DNA of 64,000 bases. It comes from Rhizophagus irregularis (lineage: Eukaryota; Glomeromycota; Glomeromycetes; Glomerales; Glomeraceae). Where the stretch lies: positions 2,757,001 to 2,821,000 of the forward strand of contig NC_089446.1 in NCBI RefSeq assembly GCF_026210795.1. Direction: 5' to 3'. The notes below the pieces were generated by a model. That model had not been told where the DNA came from and did not search any database. It saw only the letters and a program-made list of their open reading frames with translations. This document shows, in pieces, positions 45,961-56,248 of the stretch. Both the position numbers and the translations under genes were made by a program. Positions within the stretch are counted from its first letter, which is position 1, and each line of letters begins with the position of its first letter.

Positions 45961-46311
45961 CTAAGCGGATGGGCATACACCAGGAAAAATTTTTCTAATT
46001 TCTTCATTATGATTTTGAGAATATGTTGCATAAATGCTCTTTTGATTTGCTGATGCACTCTCCCAAATTTTAGTCTTGACTCGGCTGATAATCATTGGTT
46101 CGATGTTATCATAATTAGGACATACATCTTTGAAAACTTTGTTAAATAATTTCCACGACCCAATCTCCTCAGAGGGATTACGATTTTTGGATTCTATTAC
46201 TTTTTTCACGTTTCCTACATGAAATAATTCATGAATATTAATTTCTGAAATGATTTTCTCAACTTGAGTATCATTATCTTCATTAACTCTCTCAGTAATA
46301 TCGTCCGACAT
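45961..46311 (-). CDS. Small degenerate HMG-box protein
   Basis: 116 residues, no intron, very acidic N-terminus (residues 1-25). Residues about 44-110 keep the HMG layout of the neighbours: helix 1 EEIGSWKLFNKVFKDVCPNY, helix 2 EPMIISRVKTKIWESASANQ, helix 3 KSIYATYSQNHNEEIRKIFP. ISRVKTKIWESAS-x-x-xK aligns with ISKVTGMLWRSASTEEK. The PNGF/PNAF signature and the basic residues around it are gone and no tail follows the box, so DNA binding is doubtful. The frame is intact and a TATATAAA lies 128 bp upstream, so it may still be expressed. It could be a dominant-negative type short HMG protein, but that is speculation. Confidence 0.65.
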   Translation of the reverse strand: MSDDITERVNEDNDTQVEKIISEINIHELFHVGNVKKVIESKNRNPSEEIGSWKLFNKVFKDVCPNYDNIEPMIISRVKTKIWESASANQKSIYATYSQNHNEEIRKIFPGVCPSA

Positions 46312-46438
46312 TTTATAGTATTTAAAAGAAAAGATAAAAATATATGATAAAAATTACAATATATATATATATATATTTTTATATATGTATTTTTTTTAAA
46401 AAAAAAAAAGTTATAAAGATTATAAACATGTTAGTCCC

Positions 46439-46446
46439 TTTATATA
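46439..46446 (-). promoter_or_regulatory. TATA-like site, small HMG gene
   Basis: TATATAAA on the minus strand, 128 bp upstream of the ATG at 46311. Confidence 0.38.
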
Positions 46447-46530
46447 AAAAGTTTGTTTCCTTTTATTATTGCATTCCGTAAAAAAAAAGTTGCCGCTAAA
46501 GTAAATTATTTATCGATAATGAAATAATTA

Positions 46531-46730
46531 ATGTAGCGCAAGAAATGTAAATATCGATTAAATATCGATAACACTGTAGCGCAATAAAGAGTAGTTATCG
46601 GTAACAAAATAGCTACCGTAATAACTACCGTAGCGCAGGCATCGATAACGAATAACTACTGTAACGCACAGAGTACCGCAAGAAAAATTGGTATCGATAA
46701 ATAATTAAATAATTAATTAACTGTAACGCC
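46531..46730. repeat. Irregular repeat of TGTARCGCA motifs upstream of the small HMG gene
   Basis: ATGTAGCGCA, CTGTAGCGCA, CCGTAGCGCA, CTGTAACGCA and CTGTAACGCC at 46531, 46574, 46628, 46659 and 46721, mixed with ATCGATAA(C/T) and TATCGGTAAC. Spacing is irregular (about 31-62 bp). The G+C content is higher than around it. It could be a decayed minisatellite, a transposon piece or clustered binding sites. Confidence 0.6.
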
Positions 46731-46739
46731 AGAAACGCC

Positions 46740-49682
46740 AGATACTTGTTAGCTAATAGTCCAAAAATGGAGTCAATCCACTTGTTGATTGTTGTGATCT
46801 GTTAAAAACTTTGATCACCCCATGAATTTGAATTCCGCAAATCTTATTACAAGTACGTGGATTCAACGATTCAAATTATGGAATAACGTCAAAAATTCAC
46901 TATTAATATACTTTAATAAATAAGAAACGGAAATTATGTATATTCTACAATCCACATAATTACACTCCACATTGATAATACCTATACAAAAATTTAATTT
47001 ATTATTTGTGATTGACATTAAACATTTTCGTTACACGTATATAATGAACAATTAAAACTTTGTCGATCAACTTCTGTTGATTAATTGAGTCTTTTTGCAC
47101 TATGTTTATCGATAAACGTTTGTGTTTAGCTTTTTAATATCAGGCATAAATATTTTAATCAGATTAACTTAAAAGAAATTATTATCAAAAAATTTATAGT
47201 AATATTTGATGTACTTTTGCTTTCATGGGTTTTGTCATTTCATATATACTGAAGAATAAAATGGCCCATCCCACTAAATTAGTTATGCGATATCACGAGA
47301 AATTTAATCGAAGTTTTTTTTTTCTACGTGTATCCATGTGATACACTTTAATCATTTCACACGTGGGTCACTTATTTTAAAATTTTTATTAAAAAATTTT
47401 TTGGTTTAAGCATAATAGATAATAACATGGTGGCTTTTTCATTTAATAATCTGTATCACGGATCAATATATATAATATATCTAATATATAACTGATAATA
47501 TATCAAATATATATTATACATAATATTTGTAATCTATTCAGTGCACTTGTACTACCGGATCAAATTACGGTAGTTTGGCGTATACAATATATACATATAT
47601 ATATTTGAATTTATAATCAATTTTAAAAGAAACATATCACATCTCGTTATCAAAAGTGATTATTATTATAATAACATATTTGTTGGTTGTTTACATTACT
47701 TTTAATTGTACTGTAATACATTCCATGAGATTTTGAAAGCACAATTCTTTTTAAAGACCAAAGATTCTTAGTGATTTATTTGTGGATGAGTAACAGGCGA
47801 TGACTATGACTATGATTTACAATTCATTCAGAAAATGAGTGACAAATTCGTCCTTATAAGAGTGTATACGAATATATAATCAATCATTCGATTTAAATTC
47901 ATTTATTAACTTGGGTTCCTTAATGACCTTAATCGGAAATTTTATAAATAACTAACATTTTATGATAAAATTTAGTAATGTCTATATAAAATTAATACAA
48001 ATGTAATAAATTAAGAAAATGTTGGTATATAATTTTATAAATAATATAATTTTTTATATGATCGTGTAACACTAAATACACGGCCGAAACTAACCAAATT
48101 ATAATCGATCATCTCTGCGCCACTTACTATAACTCCGTGGCGAGTGAATTAAAAAAGTAATTTGTATAGCATGTATAGGGTATAGCTTGTATTGCGTATA
48201 CAAAATTTTTATCTTACTAATTTAAGTTTAGAAGGGATAAACCTTCCCAAAATATATAATAAGTGGGTTTTTATATTTATCACTTATTATAGTTCGTTTA
48301 TAACTGATCTATCCAATTTTTTCAAAAGCTGTTAAAAAAAAACTTTATCTAAATATTACTTATAGGAACGCGATCCGGATAATCAATATTATTTTTTTTT
48401 CTCATCTTAATATTGTTCCAAAAATAATTCACAAGGCATTTTTACAATTTGCATAAATGGAAGATTCCGAACGCGATCAACTCATTTTTTTGATTGTGAC
48501 AAATTCACAAATTCTTTATGTCGTGTGAGAAAATAAGACGCGTAAAATCTATTTCCGAGTTAAATTATCTGAAATTAGAATGGTTTTCAAATAATATTTA
48601 ATTTTATTATGCATATAATATATTTTAATGTACGCCTTATTATCATATATAAAAAAATATATATATTATAATTGTATGATTGTATTACTTTAAATATGTT
48701 GGTTAAAGTATTATTACTTTATAATTTATGATGTGGAACGCGTATTTTTTTACTGACTTTGTCTAGTTACTTTAAAAACCAGACTTTGTCTGGTTACTTT
48801 TGTCTGATTACTATTGATTACTATAATACTAAATAATAAATGATTCCCGATTGGTATTAAACTACATAATATGATTTAATAATCACAATAAAATACGGTA
48901 CTTATATTAATATATTATACCAATAAAGTAATAACTTTAATCCTTTTTTTAATAAATAAAAAGTAATTAATTTAATGATTACGTCAAATCAAATGAATGG
49001 CACGTCAAAATGACTTTTAATGAATCTTTTTTTTTCTAACCAAATGAGAAACGCTTTGACGTTATTTACATAAGGTAACGACTAAATGATTAAATGATTC
49101 ACTTATTTATGGCTTGTCATAATATTTATTGTTTAAATCAATGACAAATGGGAGATTTCAAAGCGAAGATCTTTCTATAATCACAGGGTTATTTATGATG
49201 ATATATGAAATACGTTTATTCCTTTTAAAGTAACTTATATAGGAAAGTTAAAGATTTCACGTGCATTCAAATGATATAATTAGATACTGCGCCGGTGTCA
49301 CACAAGTTATACAAAAATCACGTGAATATTAAGCCCAGAACTAAAAATATATACATATATAACTCAAATAAAATTACTAGTAATTCTGACCGGAATTATC
49401 AATTAACGCGCAAAAAAACGATCTCCGAAATTTTTTTTTTATTTATTATTTTTATGTCTTATTAAATAAACATAATTATTTTTTTTCTTTTTTTTTTTTT
49501 TTTTAAAAAAAAAAATTACATTAAGCAAATTTATCTTATAAACAATAACTTATTGGTATCTTAAAATTCTGAAACTTAAACAACAAACGTATCTATATTT
49601 ATTTACAATTGGACCATTTTTTTTTTTTTTTATAAATATTTTCGATAACGACGACTTTTTCAAAGAGGTAAATTTTCTAAGA
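46740..49682. other. Intergenic, 2.9 kb without a gene
   Basis: I find only AT-rich spacer, with two similar ACTTTGTCTRGTTACTTT copies at about 48758 and 48783 and poly-T runs at 49.4-49.6 kb. No open frame of coding character. Confidence 0.45.
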
Positions 49683-50711
49683 TTAATAAAATGAATAATA
49701 ATCAAAAGGTTCGGGAATATAAAATTGTTGATTAACGCAAGTATTCTCTGGAATCGGATTCAAATTATTAGAATAAAACGATTGTAAATTCATTGCAAGT
49801 TCTTCTCCGTGATATTCGAAAATGCCGAGTACATTAGGTGAGGAGGAGGAAGGTAAAATATTGGGATTAACCTGACAGTAATTTGATTGCGGTTCATTAG
49901 GTTCATTACAAAACATTTCATGATTCTGAAAAATATTATAATATTGTAATTGATTATCAATAATTTGATTCGTGAAATGATCATAAGAATCAATTTCTTG
50001 TTGAAAATTTTCAAAAGATTGTTGTTCATAACTATTCATGTAAGAACAATTTTCATTACTTGAAGTCAAGTTGGGATTTCTTAAATTGAAATCGATTGTA
50101 TTCAATTCATCAATAGACCAATCGTCAATGATTGGTGAAGTTGTAGTGGATGATTCATGAGAAAGGTCGGGTGTTGAAATCTGATTAATAAAATCCAAGT
50201 CAGTTTGATTATCAACTGATACATGCATTTCAAAGGGAGTGGAAGTGGATTCTTTTTTAGTTTCAACATCATTAATTTTTTCATCATTAATTTCATTATT
50301 GGGATGTAAAGTTTTTTTTTCAAAAGAAATAACATTCCAATTACTTCGTTTCTTTCTTTTACTTTCAGGTTTAGGAAATAATTTATTACGATAATCGAAA
50401 GCTTCTTTAGCAAGTTTTTTATAATAAATTTTAACTTCCTCCGGTTCTTTTTCCCAAGATTGACTAACCATCGAAGAAAGAACGGTCATTGGGAAACAAT
50501 ATCCTTCATTTCTAGCTTCACGAACGTACATTTTACGATAAATGATAAAAGCATTTGGTGCACGATTTGGTTTATTCCCAATGATGGATTTGGATATTAA
50601 ATCTTTTGGATCAATAAGTGGAGGAAACGGTGGTTTAATATAAGGGTGTACGTAACTGTTAATAATATTATCTAAAAACGGTTTATCATTAGTTTTAATT
50701 TGATCACTCAT
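49683..50711 (-). CDS. MATA-type HMG-box protein (PNAFIIYRK subclass)
   Basis: 342 residues, no intron. Residues about 23-39 (PYIKPPFPPLIDPKDLI) are the subclass form of the FPP...ELI motif. HMG box about residues 48-116: PNRAPNAFIIYRKMYVREAR, YCFPMTVLSSMVSQSWEKEP, VKIYYKKLAKEAFDYRNKLF, then PKPESKRKKRSNW, a basic cluster that fits a nuclear signal. NAFIIYRK is the hallmark of fungal mating-type HMG proteins, so this subclass is closer to canonical MATA_HMG than the RPPNGFLL genes. The 220-residue tail is rich in Asn, Ser, Gln and acidic residues with aromatic clusters, typical of an activation region. The ATG is reached by a run of CGAAA repeats. Confidence 0.92.
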   Translation of the reverse strand: MSDQIKTNDKPFLDNIINSYVHPYIKPPFPPLIDPKDLISKSIIGNKPNRAPNAFIIYRKMYVREARNEGYCFPMTVLSSMVSQSWEKEPEEVKIYYKKLAKEAFDYRNKLFPKPESKRKKRSNWNVISFEKKTLHPNNEINDEKINDVETKKESTSTPFEMHVSVDNQTDLDFINQISTPDLSHESSTTTSPIIDDWSIDELNTIDFNLRNPNLTSSNENCSYMNSYEQQSFENFQQEIDSYDHFTNQIIDNQLQYYNIFQNHEMFCNEPNEPQSNYCQVNPNILPSSSSPNVLGIFEYHGEELAMNLQSFYSNNLNPIPENTCVNQQFYIPEPFDYYSFY

Positions 50712-50757
50712 TTCGTTTCGTTTGGTTTCGTTTCGTTTCGTTTCGTTATGTTTCGTT
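50712..50757 (-). repeat. CGAAA pentanucleotide repeat abutting the start codon
   Basis: On the minus strand about eight units of (A)CGAA(A), with a few variants, run directly into the ATG of the HMG gene and form the end of its 5' leader. Unit-number changes would alter leader length only, not the frame. Confidence 0.8.
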
Positions 50758-50885
50758 ATTAAATAATAAAATAATATTAATAATAAAATATATGTAAATT
50801 TTTTTTTTTTTTTTTAAACGATTGTCAAAGAACGAATTTTGATCTTGGGAAATTAAACATGGAATAAAATGATGCTTTCGTTTAA

Positions 50886-50893
50886 TATTTATA
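50886..50893 (-). promoter_or_regulatory. TATA box, HMG gene at 50.7 kb
   Basis: TATAAATA on the minus strand, 175 bp upstream of the ATG. The leader would then include the CGAAA repeat. Confidence 0.38.
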
Positions 50894-52189
50894 AATTTTT
50901 TTGATTTTGATAATACAGATTTTTAATATTATCTTCCAAATTTGTGATAAGTGTGATACATCCAATTTTCATTGACGCTATTTTTAGAATTCATTTTTAA
51001 AATTAATAAAAAGTGTGGGGTTTGAAATTCCTTATATATTAATTTGATTTGGATATAAAAAACTTAAAAAGAACACGATACGAAATTACTATTTTTGAAC
51101 AAGTGGCTAGTAAAAAAAATAACTCCCTTTCGAAAATACATCTTTTAATAATAGACATTTAATGTTTATAATCGGTAAACCTATTTAAATAATATTAGAC
51201 AAATTTAGAAAATCGACAACAAAAAAATACTATAGGATTACCAAAATTCATTAATTACGATATTTCTATAACAGGTATCAAATCAAAATCCAGCCATTTT
51301 TTTTTTTCCTTTTTATTTATTTTTTTTGGATAAGTAAGCATGCATGGAAATTTTTTCCGGAATAATTAAGTTAATTAATATATCAAATCAATACTGGGCT
51401 GAGTTTGTGATTACTGCGGGAATAACATTATTGGTTATATAAAAAGAACAATAAAAGAGTTTATAATGACGACATATAGACTAATAATCTGTGCGTAGAA
51501 GAGAGTCGATTTCTTTACTTCATCCATAAGAAATTTCTCAGTATCTTATATTCTAGGATATTTTGAATATTTAATGCAGGAGAATTACTGTTTTGTAAGT
51601 TTGTGATAATTTTGCGGGCAATTTCGGCTGCATTAAAGAGCAAGAGAAACGTAAAAAGATGTCATAATGATGACATATAGACTAAGAAATGAGAATATAC
51701 ATTATAATAAGGTTAAAAAGGTTAAATACTTGCTGTATTGGATGAATAAGGTGTAGACTTCAAATATAATTTCGTTCATGTTTATTTTTATATTGGTGCA
51801 AGACAAATTGAGACGATTAATTAACGAATATCATAGAAACGATTGATATATATTACACGCCATTGAATCAATACCAGTACTTGCATAAATGGATGCTAAT
51901 TCTGATTGTTTATAAAGAAGAATGTTATAGAAGTTTGTTCAATAATGGAATAGCCATATGTAGAACACATGTAGTACTGATGTTCTCTTTACACCAAATG
52001 ATCATCTCCCGTCGTCCCGTAGCACTTTAGGCATTTAGGCAGGATTTATTTTGGGTTTATTGCATTGTGACTTATGAAAAAAAAATTTATTTTCAGAAAT
52101 TTTTTTTTTTTTTCTCCGAGAAAAATTGTTTCAATTTTTTTATCGAATTTTTATAATTTTTTTTTTTTTTTTATTGGTTTTTTTTTTAC
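50894..52189. other. Intergenic, no gene seen
   Basis: A roughly 20-bp sequence around GACGACATATAGACTAA occurs near 51468 and again, as GATGACATATAGACTAA, near 51669, with AAAGAG just before both. This looks like a small dispersed duplication. No coding frame. Confidence 0.42.
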
Positions 52190-52500
52190 CACACATGAAA
52201 TTAAACAATTATCAATCGAATTTTTTTTATTAGTTTTTTTTTTTACCACACATGAAATTAACAAAATTTTTAAAATTATCAATCGTATTTTTATAATTCT
52301 TATTTTTTTGGTTTTTTTTTTACCCACACATGAAATTAACAAAATTTTTAAAATTATCTATCAATCGAATTTTTATAATTCTTATTTTTTTTTTATTAGT
52401 TGTTTTTTTTTTTACTACACATGAAATTAACAAAATTTTTAAAATTATCAATCGTATTTTTATAATTCTTATTTTTTTATTTTTTATTGTTTTTTTTTAC
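52190..52500 (+). repeat. Tandem repeat of about 60-90 bp units
   Basis: Four copies of ACACATGAAATTAA (about 52191, 52248, 52327, 52418), each followed by CAAAATTTTTAAAATTATCA, then ATCG(A/T)ATTTTTATAATTCTTATTTTTT and a T-run of variable length. Unit length changes mainly through the T-runs. The open frames here (52074-52424, 52330-52515) are products of the repeat and not genes. Confidence 0.85.
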
Positions 52501-52529
52501 AAAGTTTATGAATGAATGCTTAATTAACC

Positions 52530-52560
<31 letters not shown>

Positions 52561-52870
52561 ATAACATAATAAAAGCTTATCTAATTTATAATTTATCATA
52601 TTTCTTTCTTTCTTCTCTCTCATATTTTTTTTTTTTTTAATTTTTTAAAAAAATTTTAATTTTTAAACCCCTAAAAGATTTGGAAGATTTACAAAAATTT
52701 TACCTGTTTTTATTTGTTTTTTTTTATATGTATTTTTTTTTTAAAAAAAAAAATAAAAAAAATTCTAAAGTATTTACGATATTCTATTTAGCACAGCCCC
52801 CAATAATAAAAAAAAAAATTTGTACATTTGTTCCTAATTTTTTTTTTTACAAAAATAATAAAGTTTTATT
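52501..52870. other. 3' flank of the HMG gene at 53.8 kb
   Basis: Long poly-T runs (up to about 24 T at 52537-52560) and poly-A runs. No gene. Confidence 0.5.
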
Positions 52871-53845
52871 TTACGAATAAGTATTTTCGTATCCTAAACC
52901 GATTGGATTCAAATTAATCCCTAAAACGTTTTGATATGGTAAAAAATTTGGGGGGTATAACGGTAAATTTTCTACATTGGAATCCTCCGCAGTTTCATCA
53001 GATTGATTTGCCGTCGTCGTATTCGTCGTATTCGTTGTATCCAAAATTGAATTTAAATTATTTAAATTGTTATTGAAGGAAATATAATTATTATTATCTT
53101 GATTTAATTGATTTAGTAATTGACTATATGAATCAATATTAAACTGTTCTAAATCATTATGTAAAATATTTTGAGAATTATCATGATTTAAGAATTCAGG
53201 AATGTTATCATGTAATGTAATTTCAGGAGAGGACATAATACTACTATTATTTGATAAAGAAGGACTTGAATATTCGTTAAACAATGGAATTTCATTAATT
53301 TCGTTAATTTGTTGTTCTATATTTGGAGAAGAAAACATATTTTCCGACGATAAGAAAAGTTCCGGAGAAGATGATAAATTTCCTGATGGATTCGAATTAT
53401 CGAAAAATGTATTGTGTAAATCATTTTGAAAAGCGATATTTGCATTCCAAGGTTCCTTCTTTCTACGTCTTTTAACTTTTTTGGGGAATTTTTCAGTACG
53501 ATATTTATAAGCTTCTTTAGCAAGTTTTTTATAATAATCCCTTACTTCATCCGATTCTTTATCCCAAGATTTAGATGCCATTGAAGATACGATTGTCATG
53601 GGTAAGAAATATCCTTGATCCCTAGTAGTTTTTAAGAAAACTTTACGATAAATGATGAATGCGTTAGGAGAACGAGAAGGTTTATTATCTTTACTTATAA
53701 TTAATAAATCTTTGGGATCGATAAGAGGTGGAAAAGGTGGTTTAATAAAAGGATGAGAAGAATGATTCATAATTTGATTTGGTAATTCAGGATTACTTGA
53801 ATCGATAAATACACATGCTCGTAACGAAGAATTTTGATAAGTCAT
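52871..53845 (-). CDS. MATA-type HMG-box protein (PNAFIIYRK subclass)
   Basis: 324 residues, no intron. Residues about 31-48 (HPFIKPPFPPLIDPKDLL) repeat the N-terminal motif of the 50.7 kb gene almost exactly. HMG box about residues 56-122: PSRSPNAFIIYRKVFLKTTR, YFLPMTIVSSMASKSWDKES, VRDYYKKLAKEAYKYRTEKF, then PKKVKRRRKKEPWN, a strong basic nuclear-signal candidate. The tail is about 190 residues, Asn/Ser rich, with runs of N and a TNTTNTTTAN stretch from short codon repeats. Expected role as for its neighbour: nuclear DNA-binding regulator. The pair lies head to tail on the minus strand with about 2.2 kb between, so it is a tandem duplicate, now well diverged outside the box. It ends the HMG array. 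Confidence 0.92.
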   Translation of the reverse strand: MTYQNSSLRACVFIDSSNPELPNQIMNHSSHPFIKPPFPPLIDPKDLLIISKDNKPSRSPNAFIIYRKVFLKTTRDQGYFLPMTIVSSMASKSWDKESDEVRDYYKKLAKEAYKYRTEKFPKKVKRRRKKEPWNANIAFQNDLHNTFFDNSNPSGNLSSSPELFLSSENMFSSPNIEQQINEINEIPLFNEYSSPSLSNNSSIMSSPEITLHDNIPEFLNHDNSQNILHNDLEQFNIDSYSQLLNQLNQDNNNYISFNNNLNNLNSILDTTNTTNTTTANQSDETAEDSNVENLPLYPPNFLPYQNVLGINLNPIGLGYENTYS

Positions 53846-56051
53846 TTTTCTTTTTTTTTTTTTAAAATGCGAGTTATAAATATATGAATACGATAAAGTT
53901 TTATAAAAGTTTTTTATTTTTTATTTAGAAAAGTAAGAAACTTTTTATCGAAAGATTATTGTTATTTTTTGAAAACTTTTTCATTGCAAATCCCAAGTTC
54001 ATCTTATTTATAATCTTTTCTGATGATCGACTAAAGCGGTAATGTCGGTATTATTAATCTTTTAAAATTCAAAAAACGTTAGTTCAAATGATCAAGTAGA
54101 TTAACTTGATTGCTATTTTTATACAGTTTTATGACCATTTTATTATGAACAATTATGTCTATTTTTAACTTGCTGATTTTTTATTGGTCATAAAATGCAG
54201 CAAATTTGGTTCAGATTCAAATGATTATCATGTGTGGAACTAACTACTGCGTAAGCGTTCTAGGAAAAAACCTTTTTTCCTTGCTTACTCATTAACTGTT
54301 AGAAAATAAATAAAAATAAAAAAATAATATTTAAAATATTTTAATTTAACATAAATTTGTTTTAATAAATTATCGGAATTTTAAATCCTGAAACGGTTGA
54401 TTTTCGGCGCTTACGGTAAAAATATCGCCGTTTACTTGACATCATAAAGAAAGAGATATGGTCCTAGATAATCCAAAAATAGGAAAATCCCTTAATCTTT
54501 CGATTAATAATGCAAAAATGCAAAAATGCAAAAAAAAGGGAGTATCATCAACAAAAAAAAAATCAAAAAAATCTCCGATAAATTTGTAAATCCAGCCCAA
54601 TCGGAGTATTTTTGTAATTTTTTTTACAAAGACACAGACGTTTTAATACATTTAATACAACTTTTTCTATAATTATATATTTTAAGTTTGTTTTTTTTTC
54701 TATTGTTTTGTAACATTGATGTTTCATAATATTAATTATTATTTAATAGTCGAATAAATGAAATTTTAATGTTAGGTTTTTAATAACTTAATTTGCTTGT
54801 TTTATTTTCTGTATATCATTTTATTAACTTTAACTTGTCCACAAGATCACAAATGTGGCTTCTTTCAAATTAAAATATTAATTTTCTCAAGTACCAAATA
54901 CCAATTTAGCATTTAACCGTTAAAAATTAGTTTCATTAAATACTTTAACTTGTTATATTTTATACGATCTCTCACCAATGGCGGTCCTAAAAATAGAATA
55001 ATCGAGTAGTAAATATTTGGTTAATTTGAGAAACTGTATTCCTCTTCAAATTTATTATTGTTGAGCAATCGAAAAAAAAATAAACAAATAATTTCATTAT
55101 ATAACCCCTAATGTAAACAAATCATCAAATATTATTTCTGATTTCGTAACAACGAATTAAAATTTGAATTCTGCGCCATTAAATCTTTTAAAATAGTAAA
55201 ACACCTGGAAATTTAAAAACTATTAAACTACCATATCAAGGAAATTCCGGAGTTTAACAGGATAAATTTGATTGCAACATTCAATTAACTTTTATTTGCA
55301 TATTTGTTTTACAATGTTTATAATGTTTATAATTCGTAAGTATATAAATTGAGTAGTAATGAAAAAGTTTTCAAAAAGTCGTTATCATATAACTTTACCA
55401 AACTTTTAAATCGATCAACCAATAAAAATCGAAGAAGTTTTATTATATAAATATATATTGTAATAAATAACCCGGAAATATAGTTTTTACGTTAGCCTTT
55501 AACTTATTCAATTGATTGTTATTTAACTACTGTTGCAACTGTTACTACTGTATAAATTAATAAATAATATATTTGTCGGAGTAAAAAAAAAAAAATATCG
55601 GAAATATTTTTTGGCTTTTTTTTACTAAAAATATTATTCATTACGCACATTTCACAGAATGGAACATAAAAAAAAAATCCATACATTCTTGTTACAATTT
55701 CCATTTATTGAAATTGTATTTTTAATGTTGTATGTCATTTATTAACAAATTTAGTAATTCTAATGCAAGGTAATGAATAGAATTATTAGTCAAGTAACAC
55801 GATTGTATGTATTATATGTACGTTCTTTTAAGTTCGTGATCATGGTTTTAGAATTAAAGTTTATATAATTTCAGCCGGATAAAATATTTTTTTAAGGCGA
55901 CTTTTATCTTATTTAGCCATAAAATGTATGACAGTATGACATAAATATCACGTGACATATAGTAGACACACACAAAATCCTTTAAATCCCTTAAATTCCT
56001 TTAAAACCTTTTTATTACCAACATACCAACATGCGTCATAATAAATTCTCA
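53846..56051. other. Intergenic, right flank of the HMG array
   Basis: The first 170 bp hold the promoter of the HMG gene. Beyond that I see no gene. Small features are AATGCAAAA repeated three times at about 54510 and a 61-codon frame at 55519-55704 of noise type. Confidence 0.45.
54005..54012 (-). promoter_or_regulatory. TATA box, HMG gene at 53.8 kb
   Basis: TATAAATA on the minus strand, 160 bp upstream of the ATG. Confidence 0.4.
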
Positions 56052-56129
56052 AATAAACTTCCCAATAACTTCCTAATAACCTCTTAATAACCTCCTAATA
56101 AACTCTTAGTAAACTTTTAATAAACTCTG
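56052..56129 (+). repeat. 11-bp minisatellite, seven imperfect units
   Basis: Units are variants of AATAACCTCCT (AATAAACTTCCC, AATAACTTCCT, AATAACCTCTT, AATAACCTCCT, AATAAACTCTT, AGTAAACTTTT, AATAAACTCTG). It ends 120 bp downstream of the Sel1 gene stop, so it may be in its 3' region. Confidence 0.8.
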
Positions 56130-56248
56130 TACTTCCACAATGTTCAATTCTAATTATAATACTAATTATTTATATTTCTAAAAGAAGAAAAAAAAAAGTT
56201 TTTTAATATTTACAAATAATAAAATTAATTATACATACATATCGAATA

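Noticed and set aside
49790-50413. Alternative-phase frames inside the HMG gene at 50.7 kb, and similar ones at 53202-53523
   Set aside because: They overlap the real coding frame and have Leu/Ile/Lys-rich random composition.
52074-52515. Two overlapping open frames of 116 and 61 codons
   Set aside because: Both are translations of the T-rich tandem repeat; the peptides are repeated Phe/Ile strings with FFTTHEIN inserts.
23884-53845. The array as the mating-type locus itself
   Set aside because: HMG boxes of this type are widely expanded in Rhizophagus and the proposed MAT-like locus there is a homeodomain pair, which is absent here; the window cannot support the claim.
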